Shown here piece after piece: positions 44,317-56,689 of a DNA stretch of 64,000 bases. This stretch comes from Dipteris shenzhenensis. Its lineage: Eukaryota > Polypodiophyta > Polypodiopsida > Gleicheniales. The stretch is taken from the NCBI GenBank assembly GCA_047967505.1, contig CM106541.1, one strand, 5' to 3'. Position 1 is the stretch's first letter; each line of letters opens with the position of its first letter. The notes under the pieces are model-generated. The model was not told the DNA's origin. It did no database searches and saw nothing but the letters and a program-made list of their open reading frames with translations. A program made the translations under genes and the position numbers.

Positions 44317-46121
44317 AGAAAACGTTATTCTCTCACTCACATATCACCCATGAGCTTTGAGACCTCATATCTCCCTCACCATAGCTCCAGAGCTTTTTAA
44401 CTCAAGGGGGTCACATAGAAAAATGTACCTATCATGTGCATTCAATAGGACATTTTTTAATCATGTTTTTAATAGGAATATACTTACAAAGGGGTATCAT
44501 TAAAAAATTTTTGAAAAAAGGTTAGAGATTTGTTTCTTTTAATCATACAACATTCATAAATAAGGGATTTAAAAAATAGGCCATGAACGCACGTGATATA
44601 GGGTTTACATACAGTACTCCACCAAACTTTCCTTGAACGTCATTATCCACAATACATAATATCCAAAGAGCTATTCAAAGATCAAGGAGAGAAGAAGCTA
44701 GAGTGGAAGGCACAAACAAGGAAGACTTCTCACAAAGGTCGAGGTAGGAGAGGGGCTCGAGTGCAAAAGGAGAGAGATGGCACAATTAAAAAGCCTACAG
44801 ATGATTGATTGTGTACTAGATTGGTTGAGGAGAAGGAACATATACAATACTAGTTAGGTAGTTACGCTTTCTAACCCCTTTCCTTTTTAGCACTCCATAA
44901 GTTAGTGCACTATCTACAAACACACGTGACATCATTAGGGACATGAAGGAGCCAAAACATGGTATGAATGCCTCTTTAGAGTGGAAGTGAACATATTACA
45001 TCTTTGTAACTTTGTAGAGATAGGAGGGACAAAGAAATGGATTGATTGATATGAAAAGCCAAAAGTGAATGAGAGGAAGATAAACTATATTTTTGAAGAA
45101 GCAACCATGCTAATTGCATTATCAAAATAATCACAATAATATGGTCGGAAGATGACTTATAGAATCCATTTAAAATGGAGGGATCAACACAAGAAGCGGA
45201 TCAGAAGTTGCAATTTGGTTGTGATCTTCATGTACATGCTATGTGTTTTATTGTTGTTGGATTGACAATAATATGTATTCTTTTAACCTTCATTGGCAAT
45301 AAGTGAATATGTTTAAAGTACCAAACTATTATTTTGGCTTTTCTCTTTAGTATGTAACATTCAATGTAATGTGGCCACATGGACATCACTTCCACATAGA
45401 GAGGGTTGATGAAAAACATAATATGTTTGATCATGAAGTTGTGCAAAACTCACAAAGGCAACGCAACCAGTGCAAGAGGTACTCAAATATTGCCAATTAT
45501 CGTAGATTATATGAAAATGAACTCTAGACAATTCAAAGTTGTGTTTTCAATATCACATGGTTCAAAGTGCCATTTAGCTCTCAATGCTCCAGTATGTCAT
45601 AGAATAGCTTGATGTACACAATGGAAGAGTGTTGATCATCAAGAGCTAGAGAAAGAGTAGAGGCAAGATGCTAGGAACGAGAGAGAATCCACATGTCTAA
45701 AGTCAATGGAGGAGATAAAAGAGATGAGGGCACAAGTGAGACCATAGCTATACAAAGGTCCATTGTATTTCAGTCTATCTAGCAACTCTCTTAGGCCCTT
45801 TAAATAGGAGCCAAGAGTTCCACCCAATGATGTACTAGCCACACACTTGGTTGTACTTACATCCACACACTTGATTACATCCAACTCCATAAAGAAAGTG
45901 AGCATGCTCCATGTGAACCATCTCATGAGACCCTTGTGCTCATGTGTCTCTTAATGTGAGATCCATGTGATCTCCACTCACCATTGTACCACTTTAGTGA
46001 GTATGTTGTCTCTGTGCCAACATGGACTTAGGTAGCACAGAATGTGTGTATAGAGTAGCAGCAAAGCTCCGCTTGTACTTGCATAAGACTAGGAATAATC
46101 TCTCTTAGGAATCCTCAAAAT
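44317..46121. other. No gene recognised
   Basis: Only short frames. Nothing identifiable as TE protein, RNA gene or satellite. Confidence 0.4.
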
Positions 46122-46316
46122 GCATGTTCTACATGATGCAAGTTCTACAGATGATTCTTACATGAAGTTTGTACATGCAACTCCTACATGCAACTCCTAC
46201 ATGCATGTTCTACATGCAACTCCTACATGCATGTTCTACATGCAACTTCTACATGCAACTCCTACATGCAACATGCAACTTCTATATATGCATCCTAGAT
46301 GCAAGTTCTACATGTA
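46122..46316. repeat. Minisatellite with CTACATGCAACTC core
   Basis: About ten to twelve copies of a 13-15 bp unit alternating CTACATGCAACTC and CTACATGCATGTT, plus diverged copies at both ends. Confidence 0.9.
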
Positions 46317-46499
46317 GATAGAGAATGTCTTACAATTCCTACATGCAGAGAGAGCAGCTCTCCAACTTGTATAAATGCCCCATAATGGAATGAAGCCCAC
46401 ACTCTTTGGGGCATTGTGTTGAGTTCTACTTTGGTATTTCAAGCAATTGTCTCCAAGTGTCCATGCTTCCTTGCACTCCACGCCCAAAAGCATGTCCTA

Positions 46500-46920
46500 A
46501 CCTTGCAACTCCTCCTCCCCTCTCCTCCAACCTTGCAACCCATCCTCTCCCTCTCCTCCTCCCTTCTCCTCCCTTCTCCACCCTCTCCTCCTTCCTTCTC
46601 GTCCCTCCTCCTCCTCCCTTCTCCACCCTCTCCTCCTCCCTTCTGCTCTTACACCTTCTTCCTCTCCCACTCATATGCTCCCCCTAAACCCTTAGTCCCT
46701 CAACCCTTGACCTCCATGATCTACGAGGGAGACGAGTTCTCCGCCTTGTACTCTACCCTGAACCTTGGATCCTCCTCTGAACCTCTTCTAAACCCTGGAA
46801 CCTCCTTCTAAACCTTGGAATCTCCTTTTGAACCCTGAACCTCCCTCTAACCCTCAAACTCCTCCTAAACCCTTCAACCCCTGCTCAACCCTTGATGAAG
46901 GCGAAAGCCTTCATTACTCC
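46500..46920. repeat. C/T-rich minisatellites
   Basis: 46510-46660 repeats CTCCTCCCTTCTCC-like words. 46740-46900 repeats an AACCCTGGAACCTCCTTCTA-like unit of about 21 bp. Frames here are low complexity. Confidence 0.8.
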
Positions 46921-47148
46921 AATCATGATGATGCACGTCCTTTTCACACATGCATGCACTATGTTTGCTTACCACACTTAAGCCTATGTCTCTCATAGGA
47001 ATACGACCCGAGGTTCTAAGCTACACTTGCTACACTTATACTACAACCAACGACACATATATATATGTAGGTAACAAAAAGCCTCGTAACCCTGCATATT
47101 GAGAATACCCTGCTCTTCCTACGGAAGCCGTGGGAAAGAGCCAACATT

Positions 47149-47163
47149 TGGCGCCGTTGTTGT
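47149..47163 (+). promoter_or_regulatory. Possible Ty3/gypsy primer-binding site
   Basis: TTTGGCGCCGTTGTT follows ...GCCAACA. It resembles the TGGCGCCGTTGCC primer-binding sites of Tat/Athila-type Ty3 elements, so sequence to the left should be an LTR. A TATA-like TGTATAAATGCC at about 46368 would suit such an LTR. No gag or pol follows within several kilobases. Confidence 0.45.
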
Positions 47164-48678
47164 CGAAGAGACTAGCGTCTCAAGTAACGAGTAAACATAC
47201 GTAAGTATGTGTAAAAAACAAACTACTACGAACTTTCACGAACATAGCACCTAAGGGTAAGGAGAGTAAAAAAATTTCCCAACTCTAGCCAAACATATCA
47301 ACCCCAAGCATCAACCTTGGGTTACTACCTTAACAAATTTTCTTTATTTCTTAAAAAGAAACCACTTGAAGAAAAAATCAAGCTATGTAATGGACACCAA
47401 TGCGTAGAGCTCACAATTTCAAACATTTCACCTTTTTACAAAAGAGCAATCCGACTAACCATGAAAAGTTATGGCCTTGGAAGAGTTTAGGGTTTGACCC
47501 TAATCCTAAACCATTCCTATAAAAACCCACTCCACCCCCTCATTCTTCTTCTTCCACATCTAGCCTCCATCCTCTTCCCCATTTCGAGCCCTCCTTCCCC
47601 TCCCTCTCTATCGACCACCACCCTACTCCCATCCTCATTGGCGAGTTATTTCGAGCCCTTCTCGCAGCGATAACCTAGCCATCCACCCACCATCCATTCG
47701 CCCTCAACAATCTTGTTACATCGAGAAAGACTTGGGAGAGCATTGTAGGTGACCATCTCCTCCTCCCTTTGAATTTTTGTCAAAGTTTTCCATCCGTCAA
47801 GTTTGAATTGGTGACGAAACCCCACTCCGCTTGCGCCACCACCTTGTTCTCGCACCCTGCTCCCGGACTACTTCTCCCACTTGCTCTCCCTCCAACCCCC
47901 TCCCCCTCCATCTCATGGCCCCCTTACACCTCCACCCCACCCCCCACCCCCTCAGCTTCGAGGCTGAATCTTGTTCTCGTCCGGACCCAAGTCCCGTAAT
48001 TACTTAAGAATCCAAATCCAGATTAATGAATAGCAAGGACCTTTTTTTTCAGCTTGTGCGTCAAGATTCATGGCCTCGGCTCGAGTCTCTTTTCTTCATC
48101 ATAGGGAGTATCAATCCTTGAGGCATGTAACTAGTCATATTGTTGTTCTTTGCATCTGCTCACGAACTGATGACAGAGATCAATGTACTGATGGAATTTT
48201 TACTACATTCAAAAAGTTTAAGTGTTAAAAGTCCTACGTTTTTGGGTTCGGTGCGTTTTAGAGCACTTGACGGCATGGCCTATGCTCAAGTCCTCCGTTT
48301 TTTGGTTTGTAGGCTCGTGTACATGAGAACCTAATCTAATCACCACCCCATCATGTATCCCACCTTCTATCCCGTGACTCTCTTTTCAACCTTGCTGCTG
48401 AATCCGATCTCTTCCTCGCACTGCTGGTATCCTTTCGTCTTCTAGCATCCTGTTTGCTCCATCCTGCTGCCCTTCGTAGAGCTCTGCCCAGTGCCACGCC
48501 ACTCTCTCCACACGTCTTCTTGTAGCTTTGTCATCGTCTCTATATCCGTAGTGTTGTGGGGACGTAAACAGTGATAGAGTGCAGCTGACTGAGGAGTGGA
48601 AGAAGCTATCATGCAGAGCGTCTTCATCCAAAGACAGCGCATGAATTGAAGAAGGAAAACGTGGGGTAGAGCATGGGT
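47164..48678. other. No gene recognised; one promoter-like TATA box
   Basis: CCTATAAAAACCCAC at 47517-47531 followed by a CT-rich leader is a good plant core-promoter match on the plus strand. No supported reading frame follows. The CDS-like stretch at 47769-47999 is Pro-rich low complexity. Confidence 0.4.
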
Positions 48679-48706
48679 TTCGCGCGCGCGCGCGCTCTCT
48701 CTCTCT
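48679..48706. repeat. (CG)n(CT)n microsatellite
   Basis: An unusual GCGCGC run passes directly into CT repeats. Confidence 0.95.
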
Positions 48707-49227
48707 AGTAAACCAAGCATTTCGAAGAACTTACTAACCGGAAGCCGCTGATGCGAAGCTGCCTTGCACAATCTGTCCCTTGGCCTCCTCGCGCTGATGC
48801 AAAATCTGAAATTCACAACACAATGATCACAGAATGACAAATCCACAAATTCACGGATTATAATACTGAAAGAGAAGGGTGAAGGGAACGTACGTCCACA
48901 GCCAAGCAATCTCTGCAAACAGAACTTGTTTCAGGAAGTGCCATCTTCAAACTCAGAAGGTTGGCGCTCAGAAGGTTGGCGTGGTTTTCGGTCTCAGGTG
49001 GGCTATTGCTTTTTTTAAAAATAAAAAATATTCCCATACGCATGCTGTGGAAGAAGGATGCGCCACATGGACACGGAGAGAATCTTCTTATTCTCCACAT
49101 AGGCGAGGACTGGTTTGGAGAACCAAGGGAGAAAATGGGAACGGGAGGCTATGCCATGTGGAGGGGCTAAGAGGTGAGAGGCAAGTTTCTCTCCTTCCTA
49201 CAGTGGCACCCTCTCCTTAAGCTATAT

Positions 49228-49345
49228 TATAGAGAAGAGAAGAGAAGAGAAGAGATATAGAGATAGAGATAGAGATAGAGATAAGAGATAGAGAAGAGAT
49301 AGAGAAGAGAGAGATAGAGATAGAGATAGAGATAGAGAAGAGAAG
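49228..49345. repeat. GAGAA / GATAGA purine-rich repeat
   Basis: Starts as GAGAA pentamers, changes to AGATAG hexamers, then mixes both for about 115 bp. Confidence 0.95.
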
Positions 49346-50406
49346 CATTAGCAATAGCAATAGCAATTACAACAATAACAATGTCAACTGCATCGGACAA
49401 GCTTTAAATCTATTCCCTGATGTAGTTCCTCCCCGCCGCGCTTGATGAATCATATCGAGATTGTGTAAGTCGTTTGAATCAAGAAAGCTAACATATACAA
49501 TGACGAGTCGGGGATGCGAGAAATTCCTACCAACCTAGACTGGACAAACACCCTCAGACGACTCTTGACTAGAACTGCTACTTAGAGTCCATTTTCGGTG
49601 AATCCAAGAGTCGTCCCATGGACAAGATCGGATTTCTTGGTCTCCGCAGGAAGAAATTTGACTCCATCAATTTCTACAGTGGAGAAATTGACTGCTACTC
49701 TCAAGGAGTAGAAGCTCACATGGGCAAACATGCACTAGTGAGTAGCTCTAGTCTTCTTCAACAGTTGCTCTGTTGTAACTAGTGTTGCACAGGGATGCAC
49801 AGTGAGTATGCCACCTATTGGATTGTGATGCCTTCTCCTAAACTTGACGATGTAGTGTGGTGCAACTTTCCTATCCCGTTTACACAGAGGCTGGTTCGAT
49901 AGCTCACTATTTGCGGCATTGTCTTCCTCGCCATCTATTTCTACATTCCCTTGATAACCTGGACAAGGAACTCCCATTCCTCAAGCTATCGTCAAGTAGC
50001 CAGAGCTCAATGCTATCTTTCAGACTTGTCCTAGATAGTACTCATTTTTCCATGTTAACAAGAATGCTAATTTTGTAGACGCTCCACCAGTGAAAGAAGA
50101 TAGTAGTATCATCGGACCAGGTTGGCCATCTTGCATTTTTGGAAACAACAAGGGTTTGGTGTGAAGCTCATCCACTTCACCTTCCTAACCCCACACCTGG
50201 TCTTAAGCCATGGCTACCCATTCACCGAAAGGAGATATAGATGGATTGAAATCTACCATTCCCCGAAACGAGATATAGATGGATTGAAATCTACCATTCC
50301 CTTCGAGGTAAGCCTAACTTACGGTCTCGTCTCGATGGAAGTGCAATACAATGCATTCCAACATTGAACTAGATGTAGACGAAGAAAACCTTCTCTCTGA
50401 CAACAG
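49346..50406. other. No gene recognised; short 43-bp duplication
   Basis: GAGATATAGATGGATTGAAA and flanking bases (about 40 bp, period 43) occur twice at 50221-50303. Frames here do not resemble the phospholipase D catalytic region. Confidence 0.5.
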
Positions 50407-50776
50407 AAGGTTTATCGTAAGGCAGGGCTTGATGACATTTACTTACGACTGGCACTGCCTTTTCATAATCGGCAAATTATTGAGGAGATTGAAGATTTCT
50501 TACATGTAGGAAAAGGATTGAGCAACCTTTATCTCACTATAGATTTTGGCATGGCTAGAGTCACAAGAACACGGGTCATAAAGCATTCCCCGTTGAATCC
50601 TCAATGGAACCGGTCCTTCCATATCTTTTGCGCTTATGAAGCTAATCATGTGACCATCAATGTGAAAGATGAATTTCCCATTGTCGGTTCGGTTGTAGTT
50701 GGCTTAGTGCACATTCCAGTGAATGAAGTCCTATCTGGAGATATACTAGAGGGCTACTACGATTGGGTTGGTATGA
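50407..50776 (+). pseudogene. Phospholipase D C2-domain fragment
   Basis: The frame opens after an acceptor-like GACAACAG and reads KVYRKAGLDDIYLRLALPFH, then GKGLSNLYLTIDFGMARVTR. Next come NPQWNRSFHIFCAYEANHVT and VHIPVNEVLSGDILEGYYDW. This is the C2 domain of plant PLD (Y-TIDL--ARV-RTR, NP-WNESFHIYCAH, and the VP-EELL-GE pattern). Acidic Ca-binding residues are only partly kept. It stops matching after DW, where a GTATGA donor-like site lies. I see no HKD motif within the next kilobase, so this is a gene fragment or the 5' end of a broken gene. The open frame continues without similarity to 50949. Confidence 0.75.
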
Positions 50777-51642
50777 TCTTTGCAGTGAGAAACACAAGAG
50801 CAAGTCAAGAGAAAATATCCTTGTTAGCCTACAATTTTGAAAGGTGGAAAATGACCCATGCTGGGGTAAAAGGCCTGAATTGCACTGTCAATGTTCTTAG
50901 TCAAGTGAATAACACCTCCTTCAAGCATGAAAAAGGCAACAAGATATGAGTCTACCAAGACACGCACAGATTTCATGACTCTATACTTCTTGACCACTTG
51001 GATACAAAGACAAGCATGTCCTCAGTATGGACATGAAGACAAGCATGCCCTCAGAATCGACGTCTCCATTTTTTGAACTTTGGATGAATTGGCCATTGAA
51101 ATTGATCGACTTACCATCTGCAAGACCTTTTGATCCAGAAGGGAGCTAGGAGCGAGGGCAATGGTTAGAAGCAAAACAAGAAACACGTCGAAGCCATACA
51201 GAGAGAGAAATAAAGCATGTCACAAAATCATAAAGCAGAAATCCACATATATGTATTAAAAAAGCTAACGAATCTATTTGTTTACAGATAACATAAATTC
51301 TAGGTGCTTTGAAAGATTAAAGCTACCAACGAATCTATTTGTTCACACAAAATTCTAGCCACTCCTAGAAGATTGAAGGTGCCAGATTGGAGAGGTTTGT
51401 GTCACAATTTTGACTCGATTTCTAGGGAAACATTCCTGAAAGAAAACTGCATCTGTGAAACGAGCTTTTGATGTTGTGTCTCCTTAAAATCCACCATCAA
51501 AGTCCTTGAACAAACAAAGAAAGAGTATAATTTAGTGAAACTGGAACCACAAAAGAGACTTCGATTGAGAAGAGACTTCACAAATGAAATGCAAGAATTA
51601 AAACAAGAGGGCACGATTTGTGTGCCCGGTAGCACTACCCCA
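50777..51642. other. Spacer between the PLD fragment and the CACTA element
   Basis: No recognised coding sequence. A two-copy phrase (AACGAATCTATTTGTT) occurs at 51267 and 51328. Confidence 0.5.
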
Positions 51643-51660
51643 TACTACTACAAAACTAGG

Positions 51661-52560
51661 TAGAAATGGCAGCCCAAAAGTGTCATTTCTACATTATTAA
51701 ATTGCACTTTCTTGCCGCCATTTCCACATGTGACATTTTTTGGAAATGGCAACCAAAAGTGCCATATATTTTTGCCATTTCTATGTCCATAATGGCAACC
51801 AAAAGTGCCATATATTTTGCCATTTTTACGTATGAAATGGCAACTAAAAGTACCATATAGTTTTGCCATTTCCACATACAAAATGACAACCAAGAGTGCC
51901 ATATATTTCTGCCATTTTTGTGTCTAAAATGGCAACCGAAAGTGCCATATATTTTGCCATTTTTATGTATTAAATGGCAACTAAAAGTGTCATATAGTTT
52001 TGCCACTTCCACATGCAAAATGGCAACCAAAAGTGCCATATATTTTTGCCATTTTATGTCTTAAATGGCAACCAAAAGTGCCATATATTTTGCCATTTTT
52101 TTGTATGAAATGGCAACCAAAAGTGCCATATAGTATTGCCATTTCCACATGCAAACCAAAAGTGCCATATATTTTTGCCATTTTGATGTCTAAAATGGCA
52201 ACCAAAAGTGCCATATATTCTGCCATTTTTAGGTATGAAATGGCAACTAAAAGTGCCATATAGTTTTTCCATTTCCATAATCAAAATGGCAACCAAAAAT
52301 TCCATTTGAGACCAACTATGAAAGAAATGGCAAAAGGTGACATAAAAATTCACTTATTATATTCAAAATGGCAAAAGATGACTTAAAATTTGCAAGATTT
52401 CATGTTAAAAATGGAAATAAAGTGACATACAAAATGCCGGTTATTATGTTACAAATGGCAAGAAATGGAATCACAATTGCCATTTCTTATTTTATAAACA
52501 ATAGCATTCAAAATGGGCAATTTTTTTTAAAACTTCTACTAGCTTTTAAAATGGGCATGA
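51661..52560. repeat. Left subterminal repeat array of the CACTA element
   Basis: Units of about 48 bp contain TGCCATTT and AAATGGCA, and so fold back on themselves, joined by ACCAAAAGTGCCATATA. Three unit types (with TGTCTAAA, GTATGAAA or CCACATGC in the loop) cycle in fixed order about four times, a higher-order period of roughly 145 bp. Confidence 0.93.
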
Positions 52561-52841
52561 CATTGGAATCTTAAATGACTAAAATTTTACATTTGATATC
52601 CATAAATGAAATTTATTGTCTAAGTGTGAAAGATTAATCAAAATTCTTAAGTGCATTAGTACTCATAATACACAGTGTGAAGAAGTCATCTAAAATTCTA
52701 AGGAATAACTTTTACCTTTTATAACATACACATTTTACTTGATAACTAATATTATTCAATAGTTGATTGAGAAATAAATAATACAATTTTTACATAACAA
52801 AATAAAATATAAAATTATAAAGACATTACATTAAGAGTTTT

Positions 52842-53075
52842 TTAAGCAACATTCAAGCCTATGGCTTGACCCAATGTCTGAATCTCATCATTTGCTTTAA
52901 ATATACAAGCATCCTTAATGATTGCATCATCAACTTGTACTGCTACATAACCAACTCCTATTGGTATAGTATGAACTCTAAATAAAGGATCCAAACTAAT
53001 TATTATCCCTATTCCAACTACGTCTTTTGAGTCCGAATGTAAGATCTTTTCTCGTCCCCTTTGAAAAGCATCAAC
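52842..53075 (-). pseudogene. CACTA TnpA-like C-terminal exon
   Basis: A 77-codon exon follows an acceptor (TTTGTAG) and reads VDAFQRGREKILHSDSKDVV, then IGVGYVAVQVDDAI and DEIQTLGQAIGLNVA, stop at 52842-52844. The end matches the usual C-terminus of plant CACTA TnpA-type proteins (GDAIG--VAWP pattern). This exon is intact. Confidence 0.7.
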
Positions 53076-53449
53076 CTACAAAGATACATCCAAGATCATT
53101 AGTAGAATATTTGTTAAAATATCTTTATGAAAAATATCCAAAAACATTATGGTCATTGCCATACTAATTAAGAAAAATAAATAAATTCAACTTGCTTGGA
53201 AAACACGTATGTCATTTGTTTGTGTTGCTTTCTTTTCTACTCCAATTGTTGATTGATGAACCTTTTTAAAATAGAGTAAATATGATACTTAATAATGCTT
53301 CATGTGAATGCTTTCTACCCTACTCAAAGATCCATAAACCTTTCCAAACAATATCTACAATACACGCACGCACATGTGCATGTGTGTGTGTGTGTGTGAG
53401 CATGAATCATATTTTTTGTGAAAATTATCATGAAGTAGGCATGAAATTT

Positions 53450-53690
53450 ACCAAAGCTACAGCAGAAATGCTTTTCCTCAAATCAGTAAGTTACTCTTGC
53501 AAGGAATCCATAGCCTTATCCTTTGCATGAAGTTTTCTTTGCAACTCAGCAGTCTTCTCATGTATCGCTTGGTCTAAATCACCGATTGCAAAAAAAATTT
53601 TGCCACAAGTAGTCTTTTTGGTAGGTACAACCAGTCTTGGACCAGAAATGTTATTATCCCCAATGTCATTTGGATTAGGATCCTGCAGAA
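53450..53690 (-). pseudogene. CACTA TnpA-like coiled-coil exon
   Basis: Reads DPNPNDIGDNNISGPRLVVP, then EKTAELQRKLHAKDKAMDSL, a likely coiled coil. An in-frame TAA after LQE is followed by LTDLRKSISAVAL in the same frame, so one nonsense change probably killed it. Confidence 0.6.
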
Positions 53691-53999
53691 TAAAAAACAT
53701 GAAATATATCAAATTGATATTATATTTCATTTATTAATAATTTATATTCATTAAACAAAGAGAACATGAAGTACCTCTAATGAAACAACACCATTGGTCT
53801 CTTTAGACAATGCATAGTTAGATAGTATTCCTCTTCCTTTCATCCCATATCCTTTCAAGGTATGAGCTTTTAAAAACACCTCTCGATATGAAGGAGACCT
53901 TTGAAGTCGAGAGATCTACATGCTTAAAATATTTGTCATACATGTGGATTTATCAAAGAGTACTACTATAAAGACATGAATTATGAAAAGAAAGAAAAC

Positions 54000-54290
54000 T
54001 ATTAAACTTACAAGTTCTTGTTTCATTCCAACATAACCCTTTCGACCTAAATTTGTAACGTTTTCTTGGGCCTTTCTATTTCTCTAATTTCTTTCACTAG
54101 ATCTCTGAAAAACAATGTCAGAATGTAGTTAAGTTAGATATAATAAAGAAAGAACATATGATAATTGCAATAAAATGTGTGTGTGTGTACCTTGAATTCC
54201 TGTGAATTTACCAGTGTCTTTATTCTTTCCCATACATCATCTGGTAGCCGCCTGGGTTTTTGTGCATCATCTCCATCCCGTAAGTAAACA
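54000..54290 (-). pseudogene. CACTA Transposase_24-like exons
   Basis: Reads PDDVWERIKTLVNSQEFK, then after an intron with a GT repeat RSSERN, stop, and NRKAQENVTNLGRKGYVGMK. The NR-x-Q...G-K/R-x-(F/Y) pattern is that of the plant Ptta/En/Spm family. One in-frame stop. Confidence 0.6.
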
Positions 54291-54626
54291 CGATAAGCCT
54301 AGCATCAACTCATAAGAAACAACACATTAATAAAAACTCAACAAAATCAATGTTAAAGTAAACAAGTTTTTAATAGAATACTTAAAAAATTCACATACAG
54401 CATGTTTGTTCACTCTAATGCTTTTGAGACTTTAGTTTTCTAGCATTTGCCACTAGTATTACATTCATATCGAGCCTGCAAATAGAATAAAATATACACA
54501 AAAGTATTCATCGATATAAAAGAAAATTTAAATACTAATTATATTTAAAAGTAAGACCATTGAAAGATATCAAGAAAAAGTAAAGCCTTACATCAACAGA
54601 TCTTCTCACTACCTCCTTTTGAATGA

Positions 54627-54941
54627 TCAGTGCAACTTAATTGATTGCAATGAGAGATCCATATGCCTACGGACGGCTTGAGTTATTGTCTGAGCATATG
54701 AATCTTTGTGTATTCCACAAGGAACTTGTTCCTCATTTACATCCACCTTAATACAATGTCCCAGCTCAATAATTTTTGCTTTCTTCGCCTCTCTAGATGC
54801 CCTTTTAAGATATCTTTCTCTTTCTATAATTGCATCATATCTTCCTTTTTTGGTTACCAGTGATGTAACTTCTTCATCATGAAAATTATTTGGAAAATTT
54901 TCTAGAAAAAAGTAATAGCAAAAATAAGAAAAATAAGTCAC
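54627..54941 (-). pseudogene. Further CACTA-internal exon
   Basis: An open minus frame rich in Lys/Glu (RERYLKRASREAKKAK) lies between the other CACTA exons. By position it belongs to the TnpA-like gene; no motif fixes this. Confidence 0.4.
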
Positions 54942-55311
54942 ACAAAGATAATGTCATGATATTGAAATCAATCAAAATCAATCCAAATAATAAAACAAAT
55001 AAAGAAAGTATGGAATGTTAAATACATGATATATTATTATTCTTCGAATTATTAAGTTGATGTTGACAATGATAGCCTTCCATGGTATGTCATTGGTCAT
55101 TTTCATATTCTGATGATGATGATGATGAGTGGGCTATCAAAGAAGAAAGTGTCTCTTTATCTTGATTAAATCTAGATCCTCTTCTAGTTCTCTTATTCCA
55201 AGATTTTCCTAAATTTTTTGGTATCCTTTCAACCCAAACATTTGCCAAATGGCTAGCAACATTATCCATGACTGTAGCATCTATTCATTTAAAAGTTATA
55301 TATTAAGCATA

Positions 55312-55312
<1 letters not shown>

Positions 55313-55352
<40 letters not shown>

Positions 55353-55373
55353 GTGTGTGTGTGTGTGTGTGTG
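55313..55373. repeat. (CT)n(GT)n microsatellite inside the CACTA element
   Basis: CT repeat, then GTGCGTG and GT repeat. Confidence 0.95.
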
Positions 55374-55661
55374 TGCATATGCACACACATATAGATGAAT
55401 TCCATATGATGCAACTTTGAAAAGTTTCAGAACCGTCTCAACTAACATAATTGATTGATCCTAATCAATTATGTTATCATCATCACCGTTATCTTCAATG
55501 TTCAACAAGTCTATACAAAAATCTCCTAAATTCTTAAGTATCATTTCAAGCCAAACATTAGTCAAAATACAAGGCAAGATCATCCATGAACAAAATCTTC
55601 TTCCTCTCTCTCTCTCTAATTGTAACAAGTTTTAAATAAATCACCCAAGTGACATGATTGC

Positions 55662-56330
55662 TTAATCCTCATCGATTACATCATCATCACCACCATCATC
55701 TCCAATATGCACCAAGTCAGCTAAAATTGGTTCCTCTCCCTCGCTAGGTCTATCATAAGTATCTAATATATCATGTGGAAATGATGATGGGCATGAGAAA
55801 TCTCTAGACATAGAGAAATCAACAATGGAATCACTATTTGCCCCTGCTCTTGGAATGTGATCAAGCACAACACTCCAATTTTGCTCCTTTAGGTAAGGCA
55901 CATAAAAAACTTGTTGTACATGTGCAGCCATGACAAAGGGTTGGTCATCAAGATTTGAAGAGCTCATTTTCCTTGTTGTGTTGACTAGTTGGATTCCATA
56001 CTTATCTATTTTTGTTGTAGCATTCTTTCGTTTGCATGTATCGGATTCGAACCAATCACAGTACAATAAGATGGTAGCGAAAGACCCAAATATCTTCTCA
56101 ATCTTTCCAAAAAAATGAATAAAGCTTCATGTTGGATTTTGATCTTTGATACTATTTTGGCTTAGCATATTGAAATATGTTACTCCACAATTTTGTGTTT
56201 CTTTCCCAATATCTCCATTTTTTGTCCGTAGATGGTATCCCTTAACACACATTTGTTGATGAGAAACTACCTTATGACTAGGCCCTTCTGCCAAATCAAG
56301 AAGTGTAAAATAGTCGTCACCTTCAAAGCT
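55662..56330 (-). pseudogene. TNP2-tail (DUF4216-like) fragment of the CACTA element
   Basis: Minus strand reads GYHLRTKNGDIGKETQNCGV, DQNPT, a stop, then LLYCDWFESDT, TRKMSSSNLDDQPFVMAAHV and QQVFYVPYLKEQNWSVVLDH. This matches the order of the DUF4216 domain (F-T...NSGV, KDQNP, VLFKCDWFD, VNT-R, PFI-A-QA-QV-Y). One in-frame stop breaks it. An acidic tail rich in Asp follows. Confidence 0.78.
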
Positions 56331-56689
56331 TCCACTTTGAACTAAGTCGGTGACCTATAGGAAGAACATAAATAAAGTTAGAACTATCTTTAGTCCAGCA
56401 AATCTACATGTGAATGAAAATCAAGGGTATTATTACTTACCTTTTGTTTCAACCACATTGGAAAAGTTCTCAAGTATTTCGTTCTTTCATTATGAGAGAC
56501 CTTCTTTCTTGAATGTTGAAACTTCACTTCAGCCTCCTATTCAAATATCCTATTAGAAGATCATAATAAGAAGAATGTAATTGCATAATATTTTAAAGAA
56601 CAAGATTGGATGTTCAAGTTGGTTAATGCAATTACCTTTTCCATTTCATGATAATTTCGCTATTTTCCAAGACACAAAGATGGGCTTGA

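Noticed and set aside
46426-46811. Pro/Ser/Leu-rich and Arg/Glu/Gly-rich frames on both strands
   Set aside because: They arise from CTCCTCCCTTCTCC minisatellite repeats.
51661-52560. Regularly spaced repeats that might be taken for a CRISPR array
   Set aside because: The units are contiguous palindromic subterminal repeats of a plant transposon in a eukaryotic sequence; there are no unique spacers of constant length and no cas genes.
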